Notes: generated by a model not told the origin, from the sequence alone. A stretch of 64,000 nucleotides of DNA from Streptomyces spinosisporus (GCF_022698145.1 NZ_JALDAX010000023.1:52481-116480), one strand, 5' to 3'. Shown: positions 25,445-34,122, numbered from the stretch's first letter. Numbers and translations are program-made.

Positions 25445-26308
25445 ATGTCCGTCATACCGCTGACCGCCCACACGCCCACCCGGTCCGAGCCCGCCTTCCG
25501 GGGCCGGATCGGCAGCGACGCACGCAGCGGCCACTACGCCGTACCGGGCCGCTACCGCCTGCATCTGTCCACCGCATGTCCCGACGGTCTGCGCATCGCC
25601 GTCACCCACAGCCTGCTCGGCCTCGGCGCCGTCTGTCCCGCCTCCCTGCTGCCCGCGCTCCCCGACACCCCCGAGGGCGGCCACGCGGTCCTGCGCCCGC
25701 TCTACGAGGCGAGCGCCCACCGCTACACCGGTCCGGCCGCCGCCCCGGTGCTCAGCGACGACTGGTCCGGGCGGATCGTCAGCACGCACGCCCCGGACAT
25801 CATGCGCGACCTCGCCCACCGCTTCGGCGGCGACGGCCCCTCGCTCTACCCGTGCGGCGCGGAGTCGGAGATCGAGGCCATCGAGCGGATGTGCGCCGAG
25901 GGCATCGAGGACGCGGCGCAGCGCGCCGGACGGCCCGGCGGGGGACAGGAGGAGCGCGACGCGGCCCTGGCGAAGCTGCTGGAGACGCTGGGCGCGCTGG
26001 ACCGGTGGCTGGAGGGGCGTACGTATCTGATCCGCGACGAAGTCACCGCCGCGGACGTCGAGTTGTGGGTCGCGCTGGTGCAGCTCGACACCGTGCACCG
26101 GCACCACCTCGACGCCTCGGCGGTGCAGCGGATCGCCGCCTGCCGGGCCCTGTGGTCCTACGCCCGCCGCCTGACCGCCCACCCGGCCTTCGGCCGCCAC
26201 CTCGACCTCACCGGCATCGCCCGCCGCCATCACGCCCACTGCCGCGGCCTGGAGGCCGCCGGAGCGGCCGTCCAGATACTCGACTGGGCGCAGCACGCCG
26301 CCCACTAG
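25445..26308 (+). CDS. Glutathione S-transferase-like / glutathionyl-hydroquinone reductase family protein
   Basis: A 287-residue protein with the layout of the Xi-class (ECM4/YqjG) family. An N-terminal region carries G-R-Y-R-L-H-L-S-T-A-C-P near residue 40, where the family has its catalytic W-C-P-W-A. An all-helical C-terminal transferase domain follows (Y-L-I-R-D-E-V-T-A-A-D-V-E-L-W near 195). The cysteine of T-A-C-P is kept but the tryptophan is replaced. Streptomycetes make mycothiol, not glutathione, so the thiol partner is uncertain. GGGGAGAG precedes the ATG. The leader peptide upstream and the flavin monooxygenases downstream suggest an organosulfur role. Confidence 0.75.
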   Translation: MSVIPLTAHTPTRSEPAFRGRIGSDARSGHYAVPGRYRLHLSTACPDGLRIAVTHSLLGLGAVCPASLLPALPDTPEGGHAVLRPLYEASAHRYTGPAAAPVLSDDWSGRIVSTHAPDIMRDLAHRFGGDGPSLYPCGAESEIEAIERMCAEGIEDAAQRAGRPGGGQEERDAALAKLLETLGALDRWLEGRTYLIRDEVTAADVELWVALVQLDTVHRHHLDASAVQRIAACRALWSYARRLTAHPAFGRHLDLTGIARRHHAHCRGLEAAGAAVQILDWAQHAAH

Positions 26309-26399
26309 CCCTTCCGTTGCTTGGACCAGGAATCGACGCCGGGGCGTAGGCGTTGTGACTCACGACGAGATGCACCCCACGAGGACAGGAGGCAGGGAC

Positions 26400-26468
26400 A
26401 TGTGCACCCCCTACCTCCGGCTGCACATCGACCTTCAGCGCGTCGCCGGCGCCCTCTGTCGCCCCTGA
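26400..26468 (+). CDS. Putative cysteine-containing leader peptide
   Basis: A 22-residue frame reads M-C-T-P-Y-L-R-L-H-I-D-L-Q-R-V-A-G-A-L-C-R-P. It has the same R-x-H-I-D-L-Q-R core as the peptide at 25277, with Cys at positions 2 and 20. AGGAGGCAGGGAC precedes the ATG, so translation is well supported. It lies 81 bases before the first flavin monooxygenase. I infer that cysteine supply controls the monooxygenases through this leader. An in-frame ATG at 26370 is a less likely start. Confidence 0.72.
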   Translation: MCTPYLRLHIDLQRVAGALCRP

Positions 26469-26549
26469 CCCGTTGCCCAGCCGCCGTGCCCTGAGTGCTC
26501 GATGCCCGGGCCGGTGATCTCGTACGGACCTTTTCAGGAAGGCACCCCC

Positions 26550-27746
26550 GTGTCCTCGACTTCCCCTTCCCACCTGCACCTCGCCGTCGCCCTCGACGGC
26601 ACCGGCTGGCACCCCGCCTCCTGGCGGGAGCAGGCCGCCCGCCCGCACGAACTGTTCACCGCCGCCCACTGGATCGACCAGGTCGCCGAGGCCGAGCGCG
26701 GACTGCTCGACTTCGTCACCTTCGAGGACGGCCTGGGCCTGCAGTCCTCCCACCGTTTCCAGCCGGACGACCGCACCGACCAGGTCCGCGGACGCCTCGA
26801 CGCCGTACTGATCGCCGCCCGTGTCGCCCCGCTGACCCGGCACATCGGCCTGGTCCCGACCGCGGTGGTCACCCACACCGAGCCGTTCCACATCTCCAAG
26901 GCGATCGCGACCCTCGACCACGTCAGCACCGGCCGCGCCGGCCTGCGGGTGCAGATCACCGCACGCCCGAACGAGGCCGACCACTTCGGCCGCCGCACCA
27001 TCGCGCGCGTCGACGACTACGACGGCCCCGTGGTGCGCGAACTCTTCGACGAGGCCGCCGACTACGTCGAGGTCGTGCGCCGGCTGTGGGACAGCTGGGA
27101 GGACGACGCCGAGATCCGTGACGTGGCCACCGGCCGCTTCATCGACCGCGACAAACTGCACTACATCGACTTCGAGGGCCCGCACTTCAACGTCAAGGGC
27201 CCCTCCATCACGCCGCGTCCACCGCAGGGCCAGCCCCCGGTCACCGCCCTGGCCCACCAGAGCGTTCCCTACCGCCTGGTGGCCCGCCAGGCCGACATCG
27301 GCTACGTCACCCCGCACGACGCCGAGCAGGCGCGCGCGATCGTCGCCGAGATCCGCAGCGAACAGGAGGCCGCCGGGCGCGCCGGTGAACTCCTGCATGT
27401 CTTCGGCGACTTGGTGGTCCTCCTCGACGACGAGCAGTCCGCCGCCGAGGACCGGCGGGCGCGCCTGGACACCCTCGCGGGAGAGCCGTACGAGAGCGAC
27501 GCCCGCATCTTCGCCGGGACGCCCGCCCAACTCGCCGACCTGCTGCAGGAGTTGGCGGAAGCGGGGTTGAGCGGCTTCCGGCTGCGGCCCGCCGTCACCG
27601 GGCACGACCTGCCGGCGATCTCCCGCCGCCTGGTCCCCGAACTCCAGCGCCGCGGCGCCTTCCGCACCGCCTACGAGGCCGACACCCTGCGCGGTCTGCT
27701 GGGCCTGGCCCGCCCCGCCAACCGCTACGCCACCGCCACCGCCTGA
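26550..27746 (+). CDS. LLM-class flavin-dependent monooxygenase (1)
   Basis: This 398-residue member of the bacterial-luciferase-like family uses reduced FMN to oxidise small organic, often sulfur-containing, substrates. The barrel core shows F-V-T-F-E-D-G-L-G-L near residue 45, T-A-V-V-T-H-T-E-P-F-H-I-S-K-A near 95, and L-D-H-V-S-T-G-R-A-G near 117. GTG 26550 with AGGAAGG upstream is preferred over an ATG at 26502. A second LLM gene follows 26 bases later, and a cysteine-type leader peptide precedes it, suggesting sulfur scavenging. Confidence 0.85.
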   Translation: MSSTSPSHLHLAVALDGTGWHPASWREQAARPHELFTAAHWIDQVAEAERGLLDFVTFEDGLGLQSSHRFQPDDRTDQVRGRLDAVLIAARVAPLTRHIGLVPTAVVTHTEPFHISKAIATLDHVSTGRAGLRVQITARPNEADHFGRRTIARVDDYDGPVVRELFDEAADYVEVVRRLWDSWEDDAEIRDVATGRFIDRDKLHYIDFEGPHFNVKGPSITPRPPQGQPPVTALAHQSVPYRLVARQADIGYVTPHDAEQARAIVAEIRSEQEAAGRAGELLHVFGDLVVLLDDEQSAAEDRRARLDTLAGEPYESDARIFAGTPAQLADLLQELAEAGLSGFRLRPAVTGHDLPAISRRLVPELQRRGAFRTAYEADTLRGLLGLARPANRYATATA

Positions 27747-27772
27747 GCCAGAGCCGGAAGGACCGCACCACC

Positions 27773-29152
27773 ATGAGCAGCAAGCCGCTGAAGCAGATCC
27801 ATCTGGCCGCGCACTTCCCGGGCGTCAACAACACCACCGTGTGGAGCGACCCGAAGGCCGGCAGCCACATCGAGTTCGCCTCCTTCGCGCACTTCGCGCG
27901 GACCGCCGAACGCGCCCGGTTCGACTTCCTGTTCCTCGCCGAAGGGCTGCGCCTGCGCGAACAGGGCGGAAAAATATACGACTTGGACGTCGTCGGCCGA
28001 CCCGACACCTTCACCGTCCTCGCCGCGCTCGCCGCCGTCACCGACCACCTCGGCCTGACCGGCACCATCAACTCCACCTTCAACGAGCCCTACGAGGTGG
28101 CCCGGCAGTTCGCCAGCCTCGACCACCTCTCCGGCGGCCGCTCCGCCTGGAACGTCGTCACCTCCTGGGACGCCTTCACCGGCGAGAACTTCCGCCGCGG
28201 CGGCTTCCTCCCGCAGGACGAGCGCTACTCCCGCGCCAAGGAGTTCCTCGCCACGGCGAACGAGCTCTTCGACTCCTGGCACGGTGACGAGATCCTCGCC
28301 GACCAGGCGACGGGCACCTTCCTCAGCGACGCGAAGGCCGGCTCCTTCGTGCACCGCGGCCAACACTTCGACATCCACGGCCGGTTCAACGTCCCGCGCT
28401 CCCCGCAGGGCCGCCCCGTCATCTTCCAGGCGGGCGACTCCGAGGAGGGCCGTGAGTTCGCCGCCTCCTCCGCCGATGCGATCTTCAGCCGGTACGCCAC
28501 CCTGGAGGCGGGCCAGGCCTTCTACCGGGACGTCAAGAACCGGCTCGCCAAGTACGGCCGCCGCCATGACCAGTTGCTCATCCTGCCCGCCGCGAGCTTC
28601 GTCCTCGGCGACACCGACGAAGAGGCCGAGGAACTGGCCAAGGAGGTGCGCCGGCAGCAGGTCAGCGGCGCCACCGCCATCAAGCACCTGGAGTTCGTCT
28701 GGAACCGGGACCTGTCCTCCTACGATCCCGACGGCCCGCTGCCCGACGTCGACCCGGTGGTGAGCGAGGACCACATCTCCCGCGGGCGCGCCCAGGTGCG
28801 GATGTACCGGGACCCGCTGGCCACTGCCCGCGAGTGGCGCGAACTGGCGGCGGCCAACCGGTGGTCCATCCGCGACCTCGTGATCGAGACCGGCAACCGC
28901 CAGACCTTCGTCGGCTCCCCGGCGACCGTCGCGAGGACCATCGACGACTTCGTGCAGTCCGACGTGAGCGACGGCTTCATCCTCGTCCCGCACATCACCC
29001 CGGGCGGCCTCGACGACTTCGCCGACACGGTCGTACCCCTGCTCCAGGAACGGGGTGTGTTCCGCACCGAGTACGAGGGCCCGACGCTCCGCCACCACCT
29101 GGGCCTCGCCCACCCCGACCACGAGGCGCGGGACGAGCGGGCCGCTTCGTGA
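27773..29152 (+). CDS. LLM-class flavin monooxygenase of the NtaA/SnaA/DszA type (2)
   Basis: A 459-residue enzyme of the nitrilotriacetate/dibenzothiophene-sulfone monooxygenase branch. Landmarks: H-F-P-G-V-N-N-T-T-V-W near residue 14, F-D-F-L-F-L-A-E-G-L, G-T-I-N-S-T-F-N-E-P-Y near 100, W-N-V-V-T-S-W near 130 and V-I-F-Q-A-G-D-S-E-E-G near 220. These are strong signatures of the DszA/NtaA subfamily. It needs FMNH2 from a separate reductase, and no candidate is adjacent. Together with the preceding gene it probably liberates sulfur (as sulfite) or carbon from an organic compound. Confidence 0.87.
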   Translation: MSSKPLKQIHLAAHFPGVNNTTVWSDPKAGSHIEFASFAHFARTAERARFDFLFLAEGLRLREQGGKIYDLDVVGRPDTFTVLAALAAVTDHLGLTGTINSTFNEPYEVARQFASLDHLSGGRSAWNVVTSWDAFTGENFRRGGFLPQDERYSRAKEFLATANELFDSWHGDEILADQATGTFLSDAKAGSFVHRGQHFDIHGRFNVPRSPQGRPVIFQAGDSEEGREFAASSADAIFSRYATLEAGQAFYRDVKNRLAKYGRRHDQLLILPAASFVLGDTDEEAEELAKEVRRQQVSGATAIKHLEFVWNRDLSSYDPDGPLPDVDPVVSEDHISRGRAQVRMYRDPLATAREWRELAAANRWSIRDLVIETGNRQTFVGSPATVARTIDDFVQSDVSDGFILVPHITPGGLDDFADTVVPLLQERGVFRTEYEGPTLRHHLGLAHPDHEARDERAAS

Positions 29153-29153
29153 C

Positions 29154-29169
29154 GATCCCGTCAGGGATC
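29154..29169. terminator. Short hairpin between convergent genes
   Basis: GATCCC-gtca-GGGATC (6-bp stem, 4-base loop) starts two bases after the monooxygenase stop and overlaps the stop codon of the opposing gene. Confidence 0.45.
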
Positions 29170-30670
29170 AGAAGATCCCCTGACCGGGCACCAGGATCCC
29201 GTTCGGGTCGTAGGTGCGTCTCGCCGATTCCAGCCGCGGCCACGCCGCACCGAAGTGGGTGCGCCAGTCCGCGCGGGTGAAGGGGATGCTGCCGACCGGG
29301 TACTGCGTCCCGCCGACCGCCGCGGCCGTCTCGTAGGCCGCGCGGTTGGCGGCCAGCAGACGGTCGACGGTGGCCGTGTCCTCGGGCGGTGTGGTGCGCA
29401 GGACGGCGAAGAGATACGGTACCGGATCGCGGGGCACGCGCAGCAGGGGCGTGGTGAGGCGCTCGCGCAGCAGCGGGTAGACGAGGACGATGCCGGCGCC
29501 GACGTCGTCGGGGGTGAGGCCGTCCAGCAACTCGCCCGTGACGGCGGCCGCGGACCGTCCCGGCAGCAGCAGGTTGAGCCAGGGGTGGGCGTACGTCCAC
29601 AGACCGGCCTCTTTGAGCGCCTCGACGGCGGGGGCGAGCCGGTCGAGGAAGTCGTAGTAGGGACGGTCGGTCCGCTCGACCCCGGACGGGTCATGGCGCA
29701 GACCGCGCAGCAGCACCGCGTCGTCCGGCTCGGGGCCGGCCGGCGGGCCGTAGGCGGCGGCCTCCAGGGTGCAGACGCGGAAGACGCCGTCGGCGTCCGG
29801 TGCGACCTGGCCCTCGACGTAGTCGAACCGGCCCTCCTCGACCAGCGTCCGCTGGTCCTCCAGGAACGTCTCCAGGTCGTCGTACGGCAGCAGGTAGTGC
29901 CGTACGGTCTCCGGCGCCGGTACGAGGCGGAGAGTGGCGCCGACGACGACCGCGCACTGGCCGAGACCGGCCAGGACGGCGTGGAAGAGGTCCGGGTGCC
30001 GGGTGGGGGAGCAGCGTACGAACTCGCCCGCCCCGGTGACGACCTGGAGTTCGGCGACGTTGTCGACCTGGGCGCCGTGCCGGTGGGTCTGGCCGCCGAG
30101 GCCGCCCACGGACAGGGTGCCGCCGACGGAGAGTTCGAGGTAGTCGGTGAAGACGGGCGGGGTGAGCCCGTGGGCGATCGCCGCCCTGGCCACCTCGCTC
30201 CAGCGGGCACCGGCGCCGACCGTGACCGTGTCGCCGTGCGGTCCCACGGGACCGATGTCCGCGAGGGTGGCGGTCTCGACGACCAGTCCGCCCTCGACCT
30301 GTGCCTGGCCGTTGGTGGCATGCCCCTGGCCGCGCGGTGCGACCGGCAGCCGGTGCCGGTTGCAGAACCGCACCATGGCGACGACGTCACGGACCGAACC
30401 CGGGCGCAGGACGGCCGCGGGGCGGCGGTGCACGATGTGGCCGTAGTCCTCGGAAGCGGCGGCGAGCGACGCGTCGTCCATGACGAGCGTGCCGTCCAGC
30501 GGGGGGATTCCCACCAGGTTCCGGCCGGACCCGGTCCCGGTCCCGGACCCGGACTTCGACCCGGCTCCTGACGTGGCCCAGCTGCGGGCGCCGGGATCGA
30601 AGCCGATCACCGCCGCACCGGTGAGCGTGACTGTGCGCAGGACGGTACGCCGTGACGGTGTGTGGGGCAT
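29168..30670 (-). CDS. FAD-binding oxidoreductase (cytokinin dehydrogenase/berberine-bridge-like), Tat-exported
   Basis: A 500-residue flavoprotein. Residues 1-30 carry a twin-arginine signal (S-R-R-T-V-L-R followed by a hydrophobic stretch). A Gly/Ser linker leads to the PCMH-type FAD domain: R-P-G-S-V-R-D-V-V near 85, P-V-A-P-R-G-Q-G-H-A-T near 108 (FAD pyrophosphate and site of possible covalent His), and G-G-T-L-S-V-G-G-L-G-G near 172. The C-terminus resembles cytokinin dehydrogenases (F-A-V-L-R-T, A-W-P-R-L-E-S-A-R-R-T-Y-D-P). It would oxidise an amine or alcohol outside the membrane. GTG 30682 is an alternative start. Confidence 0.82.
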   Translation of the reverse strand: MPHTPSRRTVLRTVTLTGAAVIGFDPGARSWATSGAGSKSGSGTGTGSGRNLVGIPPLDGTLVMDDASLAAASEDYGHIVHRRPAAVLRPGSVRDVVAMVRFCNRHRLPVAPRGQGHATNGQAQVEGGLVVETATLADIGPVGPHGDTVTVGAGARWSEVARAAIAHGLTPPVFTDYLELSVGGTLSVGGLGGQTHRHGAQVDNVAELQVVTGAGEFVRCSPTRHPDLFHAVLAGLGQCAVVVGATLRLVPAPETVRHYLLPYDDLETFLEDQRTLVEEGRFDYVEGQVAPDADGVFRVCTLEAAAYGPPAGPEPDDAVLLRGLRHDPSGVERTDRPYYDFLDRLAPAVEALKEAGLWTYAHPWLNLLLPGRSAAAVTGELLDGLTPDDVGAGIVLVYPLLRERLTTPLLRVPRDPVPYLFAVLRTTPPEDTATVDRLLAANRAAYETAAAVGGTQYPVGSIPFTRADWRTHFGAAWPRLESARRTYDPNGILVPGQGIF

Positions 30671-30707
30671 GTGCACTACCACCTCGCATGCAGGGGGGCG
30701 GACATGG

Positions 30708-30751
30708 GTCGGGGGACGGTTTCCCTCCCCCGAAGGTAACCGTCCCCCGAC
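30708..30751. terminator. Long perfect hairpin between the metallopeptidase and FAD oxidoreductase genes
   Basis: GTCGGGGGACGGTT (30708-30721) pairs perfectly with AACCGTCCCCCGAC (30738-30751) over 14 bp around a 16-base loop. It follows the minus-strand peptidase stop by 57 bases and ends the peptidase transcript before the next gene. Confidence 0.75.
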
Positions 30752-30808
30752 CGCTCCCCCGGCGCCGGACCGTTGGCCGGCCGACCGCGTGGGCAGCGGC
30801 GTGTGCTG

Positions 30809-31894
30809 TCACCAGCACATGACCGCTGTCTCCCCCGGACCCCACGCGGAGTACAGACGTACGCGGACGAAGTAGCGGCGGCCCTTGACCAGTCGGGCCT
30901 TCATGGTGGCGTTGTGCGGCTGCCCGCCGTCGTCGCGGCCCGCGACGTAGCGGGGCTCGCCGTCCCGTTCCTCGAAGAGGACGAGGACGCAGTCGTTGGC
31001 ACCGAAGGTGCCCACCGTGTACTCACGGGTCTCCGGCGGGTCGATCACGAAGTCGGCCTGCTCACCGGGAGCCAGCCGCAGCGGCACCGACCGGAACGGC
31101 TCCAGCGCGGGCGGCTGCGCCCCGTCGGCCGGCGGGTACCAGCGCAGCGCGAACTCCTTGTCGGCGGGCGAGAGCGTACCGGGCGGGTTCAGACCCGCTC
31201 GGAACTGCTCCGGCTCCAGGATCAGCCCGCCCGAGAACGCGTACTCCATGATCGACTGCGGGTCCCAGACGGAGCCGTTGACCTCGGACGGGTCGAGCTT
31301 GCGCAGGATGTTGACGTACGTCTTGTCCCGGCTCCAGAAGTTCGGCGGGCCCGCCAGCTCGGCGTAGACGGCCTCGTCGTCCCAGTGGATGCCGGCGAAC
31401 GGGCTCTGGTGCTCGTGCAGCAGGCCCAGCGCGTGCCCGATCTCGTGCAGCGCCGTCGCGCGCTCCCCGGGCACGGTCAGGTCCCAGCCGAAGTTCATGG
31501 TGCGTTCGTTCTGCCCGATCTGCAGACAGTCCTTGCCCACGGCCGACCAGGAGCCGTCGCCGAGCTGGAACCCGATGCGCAGTTCGGCCTCGGTACGGTC
31601 GCCGACCTCGACGAAGGACAGCCCGATGCCGAGTTCCTGCCACTCGCGGAAGCAGTCGCGGACCACGCTGCGCTGATCCTCGGCGCCGACCCAGGACACC
31701 CGGCGCGACTGTGTCGTGCCCGGTACGGCGATGACCGAGCCGTCGTCCTGGCCGTCGAAGAAGTAGTAGTGCAGCACGGTGCCGTTGACCCACATCGAGC
31801 GTTGGCCGATGAGCGCACTGAGCCGCTCGGCGGTCAGCCCCGGTGCGAACGCGGGGGCCGACTGCCGCGCGAGCGAGCAGTAGCGTCCGGCCAT
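30809..31894 (-). CDS. Metzincin-like zinc metallopeptidase (ZnMc/M12-type)
   Basis: A 361-residue protein with the extended zinc motif H-E-I-G-H-A-L-G-L-L-H-E-H: His150, Glu151, His154, His160. This is the astacin/metzincin signature. A downstream Met-turn-like S-I-M-E-Y follows near residue 215. Astacin-like peptidases usually have signal peptides; this one has none evident at the chosen ATG (31894), so it may be cytoplasmic or miscalled. The C-terminal 90 residues look like a small beta-domain. The LuxR-family ATPase gene is divergent 95 bases away and may regulate it. Confidence 0.82.
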   Translation of the reverse strand: MAGRYCSLARQSAPAFAPGLTAERLSALIGQRSMWVNGTVLHYYFFDGQDDGSVIAVPGTTQSRRVSWVGAEDQRSVVRDCFREWQELGIGLSFVEVGDRTEAELRIGFQLGDGSWSAVGKDCLQIGQNERTMNFGWDLTVPGERATALHEIGHALGLLHEHQSPFAGIHWDDEAVYAELAGPPNFWSRDKTYVNILRKLDPSEVNGSVWDPQSIMEYAFSGGLILEPEQFRAGLNPPGTLSPADKEFALRWYPPADGAQPPALEPFRSVPLRLAPGEQADFVIDPPETREYTVGTFGANDCVLVLFEERDGEPRYVAGRDDGGQPHNATMKARLVKGRRYFVRVRLYSAWGPGETAVMCW

Positions 31895-31989
31895 GCGCAC
31901 AGGTTGCCGTGGGGAGGGGCCAGGACGCCTGAGTCGGGGGCTACTCAAGTCACCCTGTATCAGGGCTGAGTACTCGCGCTCATACTCCC

Positions 31990-33927
31990 GTGACGACATT
32001 GCGACGCGAGGCGAAGACCCTTGAGCTGCCCTGGCGGTTCACCGGACGTGAGGACGAGCTCGAACTGATCCGCCGCTCCCTGACCGCGGGCCACCACGGC
32101 ATCGTGGTGACCGGCCCGGCAGGCTGCGGCAAGACCCGGCTGGTCACCGAGGCCGTACGGGGCAGCGACCGCGCCCGGGCCGCCGGGACGCCCGAGACCC
32201 GGCACCTCTCCTTCGCCGCGTTCGCCCACCTGCTGCCCGAGCGGGTCTCCCTGCACCGGGCGGTCCAGCTGCTGTCCGGGGTGCGGCTGCTGGTCGTCGA
32301 CGACGCTCATCTGCTCGACGACGCCTCGGCCGCCCTCGTGCACCAGCTCGCCGTGCACGGCCGCACCCGGCTGATCGTCGTCGCCGCGGACGTCGGCCCG
32401 TGCCCCGGCGCGATCTCCCGGCTGTGGACCGGGGAACTGCTCCCGCGCCTCGTTCTGGAACCCCTGCCCGGCGAGGAGACCGAACAGCTGCTCGCGGCAG
32501 GCGTCGGCGGCAGCCTGGAGCCCCTCACCCTGAACCGCCTCCGGCACCTGAGCCGCGGCGATCTCAGGCTGCTGCGCGACCTGGTCGACGCGCTGCGCGA
32601 GCGCGGCCTGCTCACCTGCCGCGCCGAGACGGACACCTGGGCCTGGCGCGGCCCGGTCCCGGTGACGGCGACCATCCGCGAGCACGCCGCACAGGTCCTC
32701 GAAGGCCCCCGCGAGGCACGCGAGACCCTCGAACGGCTCGCCTTCGCCGAACCCCTGCCCCTGCCCATGGGCGACCTCGACCTGCGGCTCCTCGAAGACC
32801 TGGAGTCCGACGGCCTGATCCGCATCGACGACCACGGCACCGTCCGTCTCACCCACCCCCTGCACGGCCCGGTGCTGCGCGCCGCGGCCGGCCGGCTCCG
32901 GGCGGCGCGGCTGGCCCGTACGCCGGACCGGTGGGAGGCGGCCCTCGCCGCCGAGTCGGCCGCGCTGACGGGGCGGATCGAGCAGGCGGACGTACGGCCG
33001 CTGCCGACGCCCGTGGGGGAGTGGCTCGCGCAGGAGGGCGCAGCGGTACCGGCCGGGTACGCCGCCGTCCGCGCACGGTTCTCGCGGCTGAGAGGGGAGC
33101 TGCGAGAGGCGGCGGCCTGGGCGAGGGAGGGGCTGCGCGGCGCTCCGCACGACGCGCGCTGCCGCTGCGAACTCGCCCTGGCCGCCGCGCAGTCGGGAGA
33201 CACGGCCACCGCGCAGGAGGCCATCGACGGCCACCCGGACCTGGACGAGCCGTCCGCATGGCTGGCCGCGGCCCGGGGAGACACCGAGGGGGCCCTGGCG
33301 GCGATCGGCGACGCCATGGACGGCATGGTGCAGCGGTACGGCCATGGGGCGGGGGCAGCGGGCGTTGACGGGGCGGGCGACGGTGCGGGCACCGCTCCGG
33401 CAGCCGAACCCGCCTGCGCGGACGCCGTGTTCGCGCTCTACGACCTCGTACGGCTCGGCGCCCCGGGGAAGGCCGCCGAACTCCTCCCGGCCGACAGCGT
33501 GTTCGCGCTGCACGCGGACGCGCTGGCCCGCGAGGACGGGGCGGCCCTCGACCGGGCGGCCGAGGCGCTGGAGGAGCGCGGGTTCCTGCTGTTCGCCGCC
33601 GAGGCGCACGCACAGGCCGCACGGGCACACCGCGACCCGCGCGCCGCACGCACGTCACGCACGCGTGCCGTCGCGCTGGCCCGCCGCTGCCAGGGCGCCC
33701 GCACCCCGGCCCTGTCCGGACTGGTCCTGGGCGAACTGACCGCCCGCCAGCGGCAGATCGTCACCCTCGCCGCCGCGGGCCTGAGCAACCGGCAGATCGC
33801 GGAACAGCTCACCCTGTCCATCCGCACCGTGGGCAACCACCTCTACAGCGCCTACGCCCGGCTCGGCGCGAGCGACCGGGGAGCACTGCCGTGGCTCGTC
33901 GAACTGCCGGAGGTGCAACCGGCCTGA
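31990..33927 (+). CDS. LuxR-family transcriptional regulator with AAA/NACHT-like ATPase (LAL-like)
   Basis: A 645-residue regulator. Residues 15-160 form a P-loop domain: G-R-E-D-E-L at 19, Walker A G-P-A-G-C-G-K-T-R near 42, Walker B L-L-V-V-D-D-A-H near 100. A helical repeat-rich middle follows. The C-terminus is a LuxR HTH (L-T-A-R-Q-R-Q-I-V near 580, G-L-S-N-R-Q-I-A-E-Q-L, R-T-V-G-N-H-L). At 645 residues it is shorter than typical LAL proteins (about 900). GTG 31990 has no good ribosome-binding site, so translation may be leaderless or start later. Divergent from the metallopeptidase gene. Confidence 0.85.
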   Translation: MTTLRREAKTLELPWRFTGREDELELIRRSLTAGHHGIVVTGPAGCGKTRLVTEAVRGSDRARAAGTPETRHLSFAAFAHLLPERVSLHRAVQLLSGVRLLVVDDAHLLDDASAALVHQLAVHGRTRLIVVAADVGPCPGAISRLWTGELLPRLVLEPLPGEETEQLLAAGVGGSLEPLTLNRLRHLSRGDLRLLRDLVDALRERGLLTCRAETDTWAWRGPVPVTATIREHAAQVLEGPREARETLERLAFAEPLPLPMGDLDLRLLEDLESDGLIRIDDHGTVRLTHPLHGPVLRAAAGRLRAARLARTPDRWEAALAAESAALTGRIEQADVRPLPTPVGEWLAQEGAAVPAGYAAVRARFSRLRGELREAAAWAREGLRGAPHDARCRCELALAAAQSGDTATAQEAIDGHPDLDEPSAWLAAARGDTEGALAAIGDAMDGMVQRYGHGAGAAGVDGAGDGAGTAPAAEPACADAVFALYDLVRLGAPGKAAELLPADSVFALHADALAREDGAALDRAAEALEERGFLLFAAEAHAQAARAHRDPRAARTSRTRAVALARRCQGARTPALSGLVLGELTARQRQIVTLAAAGLSNRQIAEQLTLSIRTVGNHLYSAYARLGASDRGALPWLVELPEVQPA

Positions 33928-33943
33928 GCCGCCTCCCATGAGC

Positions 33944-33987
33944 CGGCGGTCTGACCCCCAGTATTCGGGGGAGGGGTCAGGCCGCCG
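33944..33987 (+). terminator. Terminator of the LuxR-family gene
   Basis: CGGCGGTCTGACCCC (33944-33958) pairs with GGGGTCAGGCCGCCG (33973-33987), 15 bp with one G-T pair and a 14-base loop, 17 bases past the stop. Confidence 0.8.
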
Positions 33988-34019
33988 CACCGCGCCGGCC
34001 CGCCGTTAGCGGGGGGTGG

Positions 34020-34090
34020 GTTCGGGTTCGTCGGCGGGTGCGGGTTGTGTGTGGCTGGTCGCGCAGTTCCCCGCGCCCCTGAAAGCCTGC
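34020..34090. repeat. Streptomyces interspersed intergenic repeat
   Basis: The stretch GTGTGTGGCTGGTCGCGCAG, followed by TTCCCCGCGCCCCTGAAAGCC, is a sequence I recognise as dispersed in many copies between genes of Streptomyces genomes. It lies between the LuxR-family gene terminator and the 3' end of the CHAT gene. Function unknown. The whole 34000-34122 stretch holds no gene. Confidence 0.6.
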
Positions 34091-34122
34091 GGGCACCGGC
34101 ACTGTGGGAGAGCCCTTGGGGT

